A stretch of DNA of 64,000 nucleotides from Ga0077530 sp035565975 (GTDB taxonomy: Bacteria > Pseudomonadota > Alphaproteobacteria > Rhizobiales > Hyphomicrobiaceae), in contig DATMRT010000119.1 of the NCBI GenBank assembly GCA_035565975.1, positions 1-64,000 of the forward strand. The letters run 5' to 3'. The notes beneath the pieces are model-generated. The model was not told the origin of the DNA and did no database searches. It saw only the letters and a list, made by a program, of their open reading frames with translations. The translations under genes and the position numbers were made by a program. How positions within the stretch are numbered: position 1 is the stretch's first letter; every line of letters starts with the position of its first letter. Of this stretch, positions 34,409 to 44,300 are shown piece by piece.

Positions 34409-36484
34409 TCAACGCCTGCCGGGAGAATTTTGGCGGAGGAGGCAGGAGTCGAACCCACCGAAAGCCGTCTCGCGACCCTCTCCGGATTTGAAGTCCGGCC
34501 GCCCCACCGGGGACGTTTCTCCTCCGTCGCGCGACGCTGCCAGAGAGCCCCCGGCAGGCACGCGTGAAAACAGGTCCCGCTTATGCGGGTTGATGCGGCG
34601 AATGTCGCCGCGACGCATGGTCAGCCCCTGGCGATCGAAGAACTCCAGGATCTGAATCGCAACCTTGCGCCCATTCTGGACACGATCCCGGAACGCGATG
34701 ACGGTGAATTCGCCGTCCGCATCGGCTGCCGCCAGCGCGCGCGCGATGTCCGCCATCTCGATCACGGTCGACCCGAGAAAATAGTGATCCTGTGCGATTT
34801 CGTCCACGTCTCCGCGACGCGCCGCGAGCTTGAAGAGGCGCCGGATGAAATTTTCGTCGATCCGCTGTGCCTTGGCGATATCGCGTACACGAGGCGGCCG
34901 GAAGCGCGCCTCGCCGCCGAGCACCGGCGCGATCCGCGACCAGAGCTGCTCCTCCTCGTCCGAGAGGCGGACCTCGTGTCCCGGCCGGCGCACCCAGGAG
35001 CGATCGAGCGTCACCTTTCCTTCTGCGACGAGTTGCTGGAGCGCGCGCGAGAACGTGGGCGCGGGCAGACGCGGGCTGAGCGCAAGCCGCAGGCGCTCCT
35101 GTCCGAGACCTGGAAGGTCAGGCTTCTCGGCGTGGAAGCGGTCGAGCGTATCGACCACATCGGAGGCGTACGCTTGCCACGTGCCTCGCGTGAGCGCGAC
35201 AACGCGCTCGCCGTCGGCAAACGTCACGAGGTCGAGTGACTGCACGGCGGCCTCGACAAGTCCCGCCGCCGCAGCACGGTCGCGGAAGAAAGCGGTGAGG
35301 TCGACAAAGCTGCGGCTCGCCTCGAGAAGCCGGCGCAGCACGACCATGGGATCATGACCAGAGAGAATATCGAGCTCCGCACGGCGTGCCGGCGTGGCGC
35401 GATGGCGCTCGGGTGGACGCAGATCGAGGATCGTGCCGCCACCGATCGTGCGCGTCGCAGCGGAGTCGCGCAGCACGAAGCGGTCACCAGCCGCCATGGC
35501 CGCCGGGGGATCGAGCATGATCTGCGCGTAGTCGCCATCGCCGGGTGCGATACCGCCCGAGCGGAGCGCCAGCACGCGCGCATTGCGCTCAGCCGAGCCG
35601 TGATGAAACTTGACCGGCAGCCATTGCGAGAGCGCCTTGCGCTCGCTCGGCAAGAGCTTGAGCGTTACGTCGATGCGGTTTGCCGGGCTGTGCAGTGTCG
35701 GATCGAGCAGCACATCGCCGCGCCCCACGCTTTCAGGATCGATCTTCGGGCCGACGAGACCGATGGCACAGCGCTGGCCGGCGAGACCCAGAGTCGCGGC
35801 CGTATTCTGCGCGTGCACCGAGCGCACGCGCGCCTCGAGGCCGCCCGGCGAGCTCATGACCCGGTCCCCGACCGTCACACGCCCGGAAAGCACAGTGCCG
35901 GTGACGACCGTGCCGGCGCCGCGCAGCGAGAAGCTGCGGTCAATAGCAAGGCGAAAGCGCCCATCTGCCGAGCGAAGTCTCGTAGCCGCGGCCGCCTCAT
36001 CGAGCAGCGACAGCAACTCGGCAATGCCTTCATCCGTGACGGTCGAGACCGGCACGATATCGGCTTCTGCAAGCCCGGTTCCGGAAAGCGCGCCGCGGAT
36101 CTCGGCACTCACCTCGGCGCGGCGCTCCGGCGATACGAGATCGCACTTGCTCATTGCGACGATGCCCCGGCGAATCCCGAGCAGATCGATGATCGCGAGA
36201 TGCTCGCGCGTCTGGGGCATGACGCCATCGTCGGCAGCGACGACGAGCAGCGCGAAGTCGATGCCGCTCGCCCCCGCCAACATGGTGTGCACGAGGCGCT
36301 CGTGGCCCGGCACATCGACAAAGCCGATGATGTCGCCGGTCGGTCGCGGCAGGTAGGCAAAGCCGAGCTCGATGGTGATGCCGCGGCGCTGCTCCTCCTT
36401 GAGGCGGTCGGTATCCACACCCGTCAGCGCGCGCACGAGGCTCGTCTTGCCGTGATCGATATGGCCTGCCGTGCCGATGATCAT
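34409..36484 (-). CDS. selB: Selenocysteine-specific elongation factor SelB
   Basis: GTPase that delivers selenocysteyl-tRNA to the ribosome at UGA codons marked by a SECIS hairpin. The 691-residue protein starts at the ATG at 36482-36484 (MIIGTAGHIDHGKTSLVRALTGVDTDR), overlapping the Sel1 gene stop. G motifs: GHIDHGKT, DVPGHE and SKCD. C-terminal winged-helix domains read the SECIS. Family-like sequence ends near RRINPHKRDLF (residue ~639); the frame then continues 52 residues, and the last ~38 codons read straight through the tRNA-Sec gene before the first stop at 34409. The tail is probably translated but not conserved. Confidence 0.93.
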   Translation of the reverse strand: MIIGTAGHIDHGKTSLVRALTGVDTDRLKEEQRRGITIELGFAYLPRPTGDIIGFVDVPGHERLVHTMLAGASGIDFALLVVAADDGVMPQTREHLAIIDLLGIRRGIVAMSKCDLVSPERRAEVSAEIRGALSGTGLAEADIVPVSTVTDEGIAELLSLLDEAAAATRLRSADGRFRLAIDRSFSLRGAGTVVTGTVLSGRVTVGDRVMSSPGGLEARVRSVHAQNTAATLGLAGQRCAIGLVGPKIDPESVGRGDVLLDPTLHSPANRIDVTLKLLPSERKALSQWLPVKFHHGSAERNARVLALRSGGIAPGDGDYAQIMLDPPAAMAAGDRFVLRDSAATRTIGGGTILDLRPPERHRATPARRAELDILSGHDPMVVLRRLLEASRSFVDLTAFFRDRAAAAGLVEAAVQSLDLVTFADGERVVALTRGTWQAYASDVVDTLDRFHAEKPDLPGLGQERLRLALSPRLPAPTFSRALQQLVAEGKVTLDRSWVRRPGHEVRLSDEEEQLWSRIAPVLGGEARFRPPRVRDIAKAQRIDENFIRRLFKLAARRGDVDEIAQDHYFLGSTVIEMADIARALAAADADGEFTVIAFRDRVQNGRKVAIQILEFFDRQGLTMRRGDIRRINPHKRDLFSRVPAGGSLAASRDGGETSPVGRPDFKSGEGRETAFGGFDSCLLRQNSPGRR
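34430..34524 (-). tRNA. selC: tRNA-Sec(UCA)
   Basis: A 95-base tRNA with anticodon UCA in the loop CTTCAAA on a CCGGA/TCCGG stem, a six-base-pair D stem (CGTCCC..GGGGCG), a long variable arm (eight pairs including wobbles, GAGGGTCG/CGGCTTTC), TTCGACT in the T loop and an encoded CCA. These are hallmarks of bacterial selenocysteine tRNA. The acceptor 5' strand GGAGGAGA faces CTCCTCC with G as discriminator; only seven standard pairs form and A8 has no Watson-Crick partner. The gene lies wholly inside the 3' end of the selB frame on the same strand. Confidence 0.95.
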
Positions 36485-37281
36485 GGCGCGGCCTCCGCTT
36501 CGGGGAGGCGTCGCGCCAGATCTTTGCCAGCTTCGATTTCGGCAGGCGACAGCGAGGCAAAGACCGGGCTCAGGAAGCGCTCGGCGAGCTTGCTGCCACC
36601 CCAGCGGGCGCGCATGAGCCAGGCATAGGCCTTGACGCGATCCTGCGGCACACCCTGGCCAATGTGATGTGCTGCGCCGAGCATGGCCTGACCGTCGGCA
36701 TCGCCCAGCGCGGCGGCCTTGCGCCACCACGCGATCGCGGCATCGGCATCGCGCGCCACGCCGAGCGCATTGTGATGGAAAAGGCCGATGCGCGTCATCG
36801 AGGCGGCGATGCCCTGATCGGCGGCGGCGCGCGCCCATTTCAGGGACTCGGTGTAGTCGGGCGTGCGCGCATCCTCATTGGCGAGCAGCCACGACAGCAT
36901 GTCCTGCGCCGCCGCATCGCCCTTCTCGGCGGCGCGTCGATACCAGATCTCGGCATCGACATCGCTCTGCGGCACGCCTTCGCCCTTGAGATAGGCATCG
37001 GCAATCTCGCGCTCAGCCGGCGCGTGGCCTTGGGTGGCCGCGGCTAGGAGCCACTTGGCGGCAACAGTCTGATCGGGAGGTGCACCGAGCCCCTGCATGA
37101 GGCAGGTCGCGACGCCGTGCTGAGCCTCGGCATGGCCCGCCTGCGCGAGCGGCAACCACACGGCGATGGCGGCTTCGTGCTGCCCAGCGGCGAAGAGCGC
37201 TCGCGCCTCGCGAAGCTGATCCGCGATCGATGGCGCAGGCGCCCGCCGGTCGCGACCTAGCGTGAGACCGAGGAGCTTCAT
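36481..37281 (-). CDS. Sel1-repeat (TPR-like) protein between selA and selB
   Basis: Soluble protein of 266 residues made of Sel1-like repeats (about residues 45-235: LAQAGHAEAQHGVATCLMQGLG, AATQGHAPAEREIADAYLKGEG, AAEKGDAAAQDMLSWLLANEDA, AADQGIAASMTRIGLFHHNALG, AALGDADGQAMLGAAHHIGQG). There is no signal peptide. Both ends overlap neighbours by four bases, selA upstream and selB downstream, so it is cotranslated with the selenocysteine machinery. Sel1 repeats scaffold protein complexes; an accessory role in selenocysteine synthesis or formate dehydrogenase assembly is inferred only from position. The name Sel1 repeat is unrelated to selenium. Confidence 0.85.
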   Translation of the reverse strand: MKLLGLTLGRDRRAPAPSIADQLREARALFAAGQHEAAIAVWLPLAQAGHAEAQHGVATCLMQGLGAPPDQTVAAKWLLAAATQGHAPAEREIADAYLKGEGVPQSDVDAEIWYRRAAEKGDAAAQDMLSWLLANEDARTPDYTESLKWARAAADQGIAASMTRIGLFHHNALGVARDADAAIAWWRKAAALGDADGQAMLGAAHHIGQGVPQDRVKAYAWLMRARWGGSKLAERFLSPVFASLSPAEIEAGKDLARRLPEAEAAP

Positions 37282-38714
37282 GGCTCGGCCTCGGCGTCAT
37301 GAAGGACGAGCGCCAGTTTCTCGAGCTGCTCGACGAAAGCTGTCTCGTCGTCCAAACATCGGAAATCGAGAATGAGCGCCCCCTTCTCGATATGGCCGAT
37401 CACGGGGATCGGAAGCCGCCGGAAAGCAGAGCTCAGCATGTCGAGCTGGCGCCCGGACTGCTTCTTCGCGCGCGGTGTGATCGCGAGGCCAGCGCTCGGA
37501 ATTGTCTCCAGCGGGAGCGCGCCGGAACCGATCTGGCTCGTGCACGCGCAGCACGCGACCTCGAAGCCGTCGTCGAGCGCGCGCGCAGCTGGCGGCGCGA
37601 CACGCTCGGCCTGGGCGCGGATATCGTCCACCGGGCGCGTGAGGAAACCGAGCGTCGGCAGGCGCTCAGGCAGCCGATCGGGATCGCGGTAGAGCTTGAG
37701 CGTTGCTTCGAGCGCGGCGAGGCGGATCTTGTCGAGGCGCACGGCCCGCTTGATCGGGTTCTTCGCGCAGGCGCGCACGAGATCGCGGCGACCGACGATG
37801 AACCCGGCCTGCGGGCCGCCGAGCAGCTTGTCGCCCGAGAAGGTGACAAGGTCGGCGCCGTCAGCCAACGCATCCTGCACCGTGCGCTCGCGGCGCAGGG
37901 CATACTTGCCGAGATCGATCAGCGTGCCCGAGCCCAGATCGTCGACGAGCGGCAAACCCTTGTCGCGCGCGAGCGCGGCGAGCTCACGCGTTCCGACCTC
38001 CTTGGTGAAACCCTGGATGAGGTAGTTGGACGTGTGGACCTTGAGAAGGAGCGCTGTCTCCGGCTCGATCGCGTCGACGTAGTCGCGCAAATGCGTGCGG
38101 TTGGTGGTGCCGATCTCCCTGAGACGCGTGCCCGCGCGCGCCATGATGTCCGGCATCCGGAAGCTGCCACCGATCTCGATCAGCTCGCCGCGCGAGACGA
38201 TGCTCTCGCGGCCGAGCGCGAGCGTGTTGAGGACGAGCAGAATGGCGGACGCGTTATTGTTGACGAGGATCGCGTCCTCAGCGCCCGTCAGCTCGCAGAT
38301 GAGCCCGCGCACGATGTCATCGCGCTCGCCTCGGCCGCCCACTTCGAGATCGAATTCCAGCGCTGCCGGCGCGCGCATGGCGGCGGAAGCCGCCGCAACT
38401 GCCTCCTCGGCGAGAATGGCGCGCCCGAGGTTCGTGTGCAGAACGGTGCCGGTCAGGTTGAGAACGCGGCGCAGACGCGGCTCGTCCTCAGCTTCCAGTA
38501 CCTCGGCGGCGCGTGCGGCGATCGCGGCCGCCGTATCGGCGCGGCTGACGGCATGGCGGGGACCGGCGGGGCCGTTGGCGGCACGCAGCTCATCAAGGGC
38601 GCCCCGCACGGCGCTGAGCGTTGCGGCGTGGCCAAAGCGCGCGACGACGATGCGGCCGGCCTCGCCACGCAGCACCTCATCCACCGACGGTATCGGCACG
38701 CTTCCCTTGCTCAC
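37278..38714 (-). CDS. selA: L-seryl-tRNA(Sec) selenium transferase SelA
   Basis: PLP enzyme converting seryl-tRNA-Sec to selenocysteyl-tRNA-Sec with selenophosphate. The 478-residue protein probably starts at GTG 38712-38714 (VSKGSVPIPSVDEVLRGEAG), with GGAG six bases upstream; the frame to 38777 would overlap fdhE. Motifs: LNLTGTVLHTNLGRAILAEEA, VNNNASAILLVLNTLALGRE, and the PLP lysine in LVTFSGDKLLGGPQAG. It follows fdhE by 20 bases. selD, which makes selenophosphate, is not in the window. Confidence 0.94.
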   Translation of the reverse strand: MSKGSVPIPSVDEVLRGEAGRIVVARFGHAATLSAVRGALDELRAANGPAGPRHAVSRADTAAAIAARAAEVLEAEDEPRLRRVLNLTGTVLHTNLGRAILAEEAVAAASAAMRAPAALEFDLEVGGRGERDDIVRGLICELTGAEDAILVNNNASAILLVLNTLALGRESIVSRGELIEIGGSFRMPDIMARAGTRLREIGTTNRTHLRDYVDAIEPETALLLKVHTSNYLIQGFTKEVGTRELAALARDKGLPLVDDLGSGTLIDLGKYALRRERTVQDALADGADLVTFSGDKLLGGPQAGFIVGRRDLVRACAKNPIKRAVRLDKIRLAALEATLKLYRDPDRLPERLPTLGFLTRPVDDIRAQAERVAPPAARALDDGFEVACCACTSQIGSGALPLETIPSAGLAITPRAKKQSGRQLDMLSSAFRRLPIPVIGHIEKGALILDFRCLDDETAFVEQLEKLALVLHDAEAEP

Positions 38715-38734
38715 CACGCACTCCAGGTCAGCAA

Positions 38735-39673
38735 TCAGTAGCCCATAAGGAACGGGTTCACCGAGGCCCGTGTCCACCCCTCCTTTGTGAGGGTAAGATC
38801 GAGCGCGAGGGACGCCACGTCATCGGCAAAGGGCTCGAGAGCCGCATCCTTGTGCTGGTGGAGCATCTTCACGTAGGAGTCGCAAGCTTCGCAAGTCTCG
38901 CCCATGACGGTCTCGCTGCCGCCCTCGATCGAGTGGTATGCGATACCCTTCTCGCTGCTGCACACGAGGCACTTAATGCGCACGACGTTCCATTGCGTGG
39001 CGCAGATCGAGCAGGTGCAGAAGCGCGTGCCGTGAGCACCCTGCCAGCCGACGATGGCGCTCGCGACAGGCGCCCCGCCGCACGAGGGACAGGCGCCGTC
39101 GGCGACCCGCTCGAGCGTTTCGACGTCGAGCTTCGCCGCAAGGCGCGTGAAGAGCACCTGCACGGCGGCGGCGGCGATCACGTGCTCGGCAATGGCGTCA
39201 CCTGGGATCTGGTCGAGGATGACGGCCTGCATCATGAGGCGGCGTGCCTCGGGCCCTGCCTTCTCGACGGCCGCGACGGCAGCGCGGGACGTATCGGCCA
39301 GCTCGGCGGCGGCAAGCGCCTTCACGAGCGCTCCGAAAATCTTGTTCGCGCTATCCTCGAGCACGATCTGGCCGGTCGAGATCGGCGGCATGGTGTTCTC
39401 GCGCGCGAGCTGAAGTCGCTCGGGCGAGGGCAGAACCGGCTCGGGCAGGTCCGTCAGGATATCGTGCTGGGCGCGTGCGATCTGCGAAAGCAGACGCAGA
39501 TAGGGCTCGAGGTCATGGCCCGGCGCGAGCGCAGCAAAGCGCTCGCTGCGTGTGAGGAAAACGCGGCCAGGGTCGGGGAGCACGGCGAAGGGCGGATTCG
39601 CGACTTCGCCGATGTCCATGGGTGCCAACGGGACGGCATTACCGCCCGGGCGTCTGGAACCGTCACGCGGCAT
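38735..39673 (-). CDS. fdhE: Formate dehydrogenase accessory protein FdhE
   Basis: Cytoplasmic assembly factor of 312 residues for respiratory formate dehydrogenases. The C-terminal half carries rubredoxin-like metal-binding pairs: CPSCGG, CSICATQW, CLVCSSEKG and CEACDSYVK. The N-terminal half is helical. It lies 34 bases after the cytochrome subunit gene and 20 before selA, placing assembly and selenocysteine insertion in one operon with the enzyme. Confidence 0.93.
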   Translation of the reverse strand: MPRDGSRRPGGNAVPLAPMDIGEVANPPFAVLPDPGRVFLTRSERFAALAPGHDLEPYLRLLSQIARAQHDILTDLPEPVLPSPERLQLARENTMPPISTGQIVLEDSANKIFGALVKALAAAELADTSRAAVAAVEKAGPEARRLMMQAVILDQIPGDAIAEHVIAAAAVQVLFTRLAAKLDVETLERVADGACPSCGGAPVASAIVGWQGAHGTRFCTCSICATQWNVVRIKCLVCSSEKGIAYHSIEGGSETVMGETCEACDSYVKMLHQHKDAALEPFADDVASLALDLTLTKEGWTRASVNPFLMGY

Positions 39674-39707
39674 CCAAGCCTCTGATTCCGTTCACTGTCT
39701 ACTCAGC

Positions 39708-40397
39708 CTACTCAGCCGGTTGGGGGCCGCTAGGCTCCTTTCCGATCTCCTTGCGCAGCCACTTACGGTGGTGGCGCCAGGCCCAGCCACCGGTCACGCT
39801 GCCGCGCGTCATCGCGCTAATCGTACCACGAACCCAGATCGCCGCGTAAACATGTATGATCCAGATCGCGATCGTGAGCACGGCGGCGCTCGCATGGAGG
39901 ACGGCCGCCATACGCCGCTGGTCGATCGTGGCCTTGAAGCCCAGAAGCTCCTCGACGTAGGCAAGCCCCGCCGGCCAGAGGCCGATGCCGGTCACAAACA
40001 TGACCGCCACCAGGATGGCCTGCGACCAGAATACGAATTTCTGGCCAGCGTTGTATTTGCCGACCTCGGGCAGGTACTCCTCGCGCCCCGCCAGGACGTG
40101 GCGGAGACGGGCCAGCCAGACCCAGTCGGTCGTCTCGGGCAGGTTGGCCGTGAAGAAACGCAGGAACAGGCCGAGGAAGCCGACTACCAGTACCACCCCG
40201 AGCCAGGGGTGCAGCCAGCGCGCCGTCGCACCCCCACCGAAGAGTCCCGTCAGCCAGTAGAGGCTCGGATGGAACAGCGCGAGACCGCTGATCATCAACA
40301 GCACGAAGCTGATCGCGACGATCCAGTGGTTGACACGCGCGCTGCCCGAGTAGCGAGGCACCTGCATGTGCGGCTCGCCACTATTGTGCTCACTCAT
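39708..40397 (-). CDS. fdoI: Formate dehydrogenase cytochrome b556 (gamma) subunit
   Basis: Membrane subunit of 229 residues with four hydrophobic segments and the heme-ligand regions of FdnI/FdoI (SARVNHWIVAISFVLLMISGLALFHPSLYWL near residue 18, RRMAAVLHASAAVLTIAIWIIHVYAAIW near residue 160). It takes electrons from the FeS subunit and reduces quinone. The start overlaps the FeS-subunit stop by four bases. Confidence 0.93.
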   Translation of the reverse strand: MSEHNSGEPHMQVPRYSGSARVNHWIVAISFVLLMISGLALFHPSLYWLTGLFGGGATARWLHPWLGVVLVVGFLGLFLRFFTANLPETTDWVWLARLRHVLAGREEYLPEVGKYNAGQKFVFWSQAILVAVMFVTGIGLWPAGLAYVEELLGFKATIDQRRMAAVLHASAAVLTIAIWIIHVYAAIWVRGTISAMTRGSVTGGWAWRHHRKWLRKEIGKEPSGPQPAE

Positions 40398-41299
40398 GCG
40401 CCACCTCCCCTCAGCTTCTCGGCGTTCTCCTCATCCTCCTCCGTGACGCGGTTCGCGCCAGCGAGGAGGTGGTGAACGACGCCGAAGGCTGCCGTGATGC
40501 CGAGCAGGGCAAGACCGGCGTACTTGCCGGCGCCTTTCCAGATCTCGACGAGCGGGCTGATCCGCGGGTTCTCGGGCAGGCCTGCGTAGAGCGCGGGCTT
40601 GTCGAGGTGGTGGAGGACGTACATGACGTGCGTCCCCTGCACACCGGGAGGATCGTAGAGACCCGCCTTCGACCAGCCGCGGTCCTTGAGATCGGCGACG
40701 CGCTCGGCGGCGAGCTTCTTCATGTCGTCCTTGGTGCCGAAGGTGATGGCCTTCGTGGGGCACGCCTTGGCGCACGCGGGGCCCTGGCCGACGGCAACGC
40801 GGTCCGAGCAGAGCGTGCACTTGTAGGCTTTGTTGTCGGCCGACGAGATACGGGGAATGTTGAAGGGGCAGCCCTTCACGCAATACCCGCAGCCGATGCA
40901 GTTCGCCGAGATGAAGTCGACGATGCCATTGGAATACTGCACGATCGCGCCGGGTGCCGGGCAGGCCTTGAGGCAGCCCGGATCCTGGCAGTGCATGCAG
41001 CCGTCCTTACGGATCAGCCACTCGAACTGACCACGCTCGGAGTTCTCGTATTCGGCGAACCGCATCAGCGTCCAGGTGTTCGGTGAGAGATCGTGGGGAT
41101 TGTCGTAGACACCCACGTTCTCCTCGATGTCCTGGCGCAGATCGTTCCACTCCATGCAGGCGACCTGGCAGGCCTTGCAGCCGATGCACTTCGAGACATC
41201 GATCAGCTTGGCGACCGGCGTTTCCGCTTTTGCCGACGGCAGCGCGCCGGTGGTCGCGGAACGCTTGGTGAGGCCGAATGCCGGTTGAAGTTGAGACAT
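40394..41299 (-). CDS. fdoH: Formate dehydrogenase iron-sulfur (beta) subunit
   Basis: Ferredoxin-type subunit of 301 residues binding four [4Fe-4S] clusters: CIGCKACQVACMEW (~38), CMHCQDPGCLKACP (~95), CIGCGYCVKGCPF (~130) and CTLCSDRVAVGQGPACAKACP (~155). A C-terminal hydrophobic helix (residues ~255-275) anchors it in the membrane next to the cytochrome. It follows fdoG by 12 bases. Confidence 0.94.
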   Translation of the reverse strand: MSQLQPAFGLTKRSATTGALPSAKAETPVAKLIDVSKCIGCKACQVACMEWNDLRQDIEENVGVYDNPHDLSPNTWTLMRFAEYENSERGQFEWLIRKDGCMHCQDPGCLKACPAPGAIVQYSNGIVDFISANCIGCGYCVKGCPFNIPRISSADNKAYKCTLCSDRVAVGQGPACAKACPTKAITFGTKDDMKKLAAERVADLKDRGWSKAGLYDPPGVQGTHVMYVLHHLDKPALYAGLPENPRISPLVEIWKGAGKYAGLALLGITAAFGVVHHLLAGANRVTEEDEENAEKLRGGGA

Positions 41300-41311
41300 G
41301 TCAGCCCTCCC

Positions 41312-44300
41312 TCAGCTTACGGCCGGGCCGCTGAGCGGCTCGATGTTGACGAGGAACGCCTTGTATTCCGGCGTGTTCGTGTTCGCGTCGCCGACGAACG
41401 GCGTCAGCGCGTTGACGCCGATCGCCTTCTTCGTCTCGCCGATGAACCCGTAGTGGATCGGCATGCCAACGTGATGGACCTTCTTTCCATCGACCATCAG
41501 CGACGAGATCCGCTTCGAGATTACCGCCTTGCCTTTGACCGAGCCGCGGTTCGACGAGACCTTCACCCACTGTCCGTTCGAGATATTCTTTTCCTTCGCA
41601 AGCTCCGGAGAAATCTCGACGAAGAACTCGGGTTGTACGATCGCGTTGAGCTTGTTGGTCTTGGTCCACCAGTGGAAGTGCTCGGTGAGGCGATACGTCG
41701 TCGCCACATACGGGAACTTCTTGGCGTCACCAAACTCCTCACGGTCCTTCTGGAAGACGCGAGCAACAGGATTGTTCGACGTCTTCGGATGAAGCGCGTT
41801 GACGACCGGGCTCTCGAACGGCTCGTAGTGCTCGGGGAACGGTCCTTCCGCCATGAGCTTGCGGGCGAAGAGACGTGCGACGCCCTCAGCATTCATGATG
41901 AAGGGGCCGGCGGCCTTCTCCGGCGCGAGGGTCGGGCCGTAATCCGGCACGTCCGCGCCGCCCCAACGCTTGCCATCCCACGTGATGTAGGATTTCCGCT
42001 CGCTCCACGCCTTGCCCGACGGATCGGCCGAGGCGCGGTTGTAGAGGACGCGGCGATTGGCAGGCCACGCGAAGCCCCAGTTCGGGAACACGTTCTTGCC
42101 CGACGGATCTGCGTTGTCACGCCGGGCCGTCTGGTTGCCGCGCTCGGTGTAGGCGCCGGTGTAGATCCAGCACGCCGCCATCGTCGAGCCGTCGTCCCGA
42201 AGCTGGGCGAACGACGCGATCTGCTGACCCGCCTTGTAGAGGGTCTTGGTCGCATCGGCCGGATCCGGGATGTCCGCAACGGCCTTTCCGTTGAGCTCGC
42301 GCAGGAGCTCGTCGGGCGTCGGCATCTTGGAATTGGCGTAGCTCCAGTCGACCTTCAGAACCGGATCTGCCGCCTTGCCACCGTCCTTGGCATAGAGATC
42401 GCGAATGCGGAGGAAGAGCTCCGCCATGATCGCGATGTCCGTGCGCGCCTCGCCCGGCCCATCCGCCGCCTTCCAGCGCCAATTGAGCGTGCGCGAGGAG
42501 TTGGTGAACGAGCCTTCGTCCTCCGCAAAGCAGGTGGAGGGGAGCACGAACACTTCGGTCTGGATCTTCGACGGGTCGACCGGATTGGCCTCGCCGTGAT
42601 TCTCCCAGAACTTCGCCGTGTCCGTCATCAACGGGTCGATCGCGACGAGGAACTTGAGCTTCGAAAGGCCCGCCGTCATCTTGGCCTTGTTCGGGACCGA
42701 GAGCAGCGGATTGAAGCCCTGGCAGACGAAGCCGTTGACCTTGCCCTGGTAGACGAGATCGAAGATCTGCAGCGTGTCGTAGACCTTGTCGATCTTCGGC
42801 AGCCAGTCGTACCCGAAGTCGTTCTCCGCAGTCGCACTCGTGCCGTACATCGCCTTCAGCAGGCTGACGTAGAACTTCTTGTAGTTCTGCCAGAAGCTGA
42901 CGGAGTTCGGCTGGAGCGGCCGGAAGTTGCGCGCCGCGAGATGGGCGGCGAACGTCGGCTCGCTTTCGCGCGGGATGCCGAGATAGCCCGGCGTCAGGTG
43001 CGCGAGCACGCCAATATCCGTCAGACCCTGCACGTTCGAGTGGCCGCGCAGCGCGTTGACGCCACCACCCGGAACACCCTGGTTGCCGAGCAGAAGCTGG
43101 ATCATCGCCGCCGTGCGGATGTTCTGCGAACCGTGGCTGTGCTGCGTCCAGCCCAGCGCGTACATGATCGTCATCGACTTCTCGCCATTGGCGGTCGATG
43201 AAATCATCTCGCAGACCTTGAGGAACTTGTCCTTCGGCGATCCGCAGATGCGCTCCACCATCTCCGGCGTGTAGCGGGAGACATGCTTCTTCAGAAGCTG
43301 GTAGACCGAGCGCGGATGCTGGAGGGTCGTATCGCGCACGACAAATCCGTCAGGCCCGATCTCGTAGTCCCAGGTATCGCGGTTGTAAGACCGGCCATTG
43401 GCGTTGAAGCCGGAATACACGCCCTCCTGCTCGTCGAACGAGAAGCCATCTTTCACGATGAACGAGACGTCCGTGTAGTTCGCCACGTAGTCGCGATGAA
43501 TCTTGTCGTTCGTGATCAGGTAGTTGATCACACCGAGCAGATAAGCGGTATCGGTGCCGGCACGGATCGGACAGTAGAAGTCCGAGACCGAGGCCGAGCG
43601 CGTGAACCGCGGGTCGACGACGATCAGTCGCGCCTTGTTATGGTGCTTGGCTTCCGTGACCCATTTGAAGCCGCACGGATGCGCTTCGGCCGCGTTGCCG
43701 CCCATGATGAGCACGACATCGGCGTTCTTGATGTCGGTCCAGGAATTCGTCATCGCACCACGCCCGAATGTCGGGGCCAGACTGGCCACCGTTGGGGCGT
43801 GTCAGATACGTGCCTGGTTATCGACCTGAACGATGCCGAGGCCGCGGATCGTCTTCCAGGTGAGCCAGCCCGCCTCGTTCGAGGTGGCGCAGCCGGCAAG
43901 GAAGCCCATGGTCGGCCAGCGGTTCACCGTGACGCCGTCGCGCGTCTTCTCGATGACGTTCGCGTCGCGGTCTTCCTTCATGAGCTTCGCGATGCGCTCC
44001 ATCGCAAAGTCCCAGGTGACCGGCTCGAACTTATCGCTGCCCGGCTTTCTGTGCATGGGCCGGGTGACGCGCTGCTTCGAATGGATGAAATCGAGGACGC
44101 CGGCGCCCTTCGGGCACAGCGTGCCGCGGTTCACCGGATTGTCGACGTCGCCTTCGATGTGGAAGATGTCGGCCTTCTCGCCTTTCTTCACATCACCGCG
44201 GCTGTAAAGGATCATGCCACAGCTCACCGAGCAGTAAGGGCATGTGTTACGGGTCTCGGTCGCCTTAGAAAGCTTAAAAGAATGCGCCGCTTGCGCCAGC

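Noticed and set aside
34583..35239. Plus-strand frame opposite selB
   Set aside because: Composition is typical of an antisense shadow in high-GC DNA; the selB frame is strongly supported.
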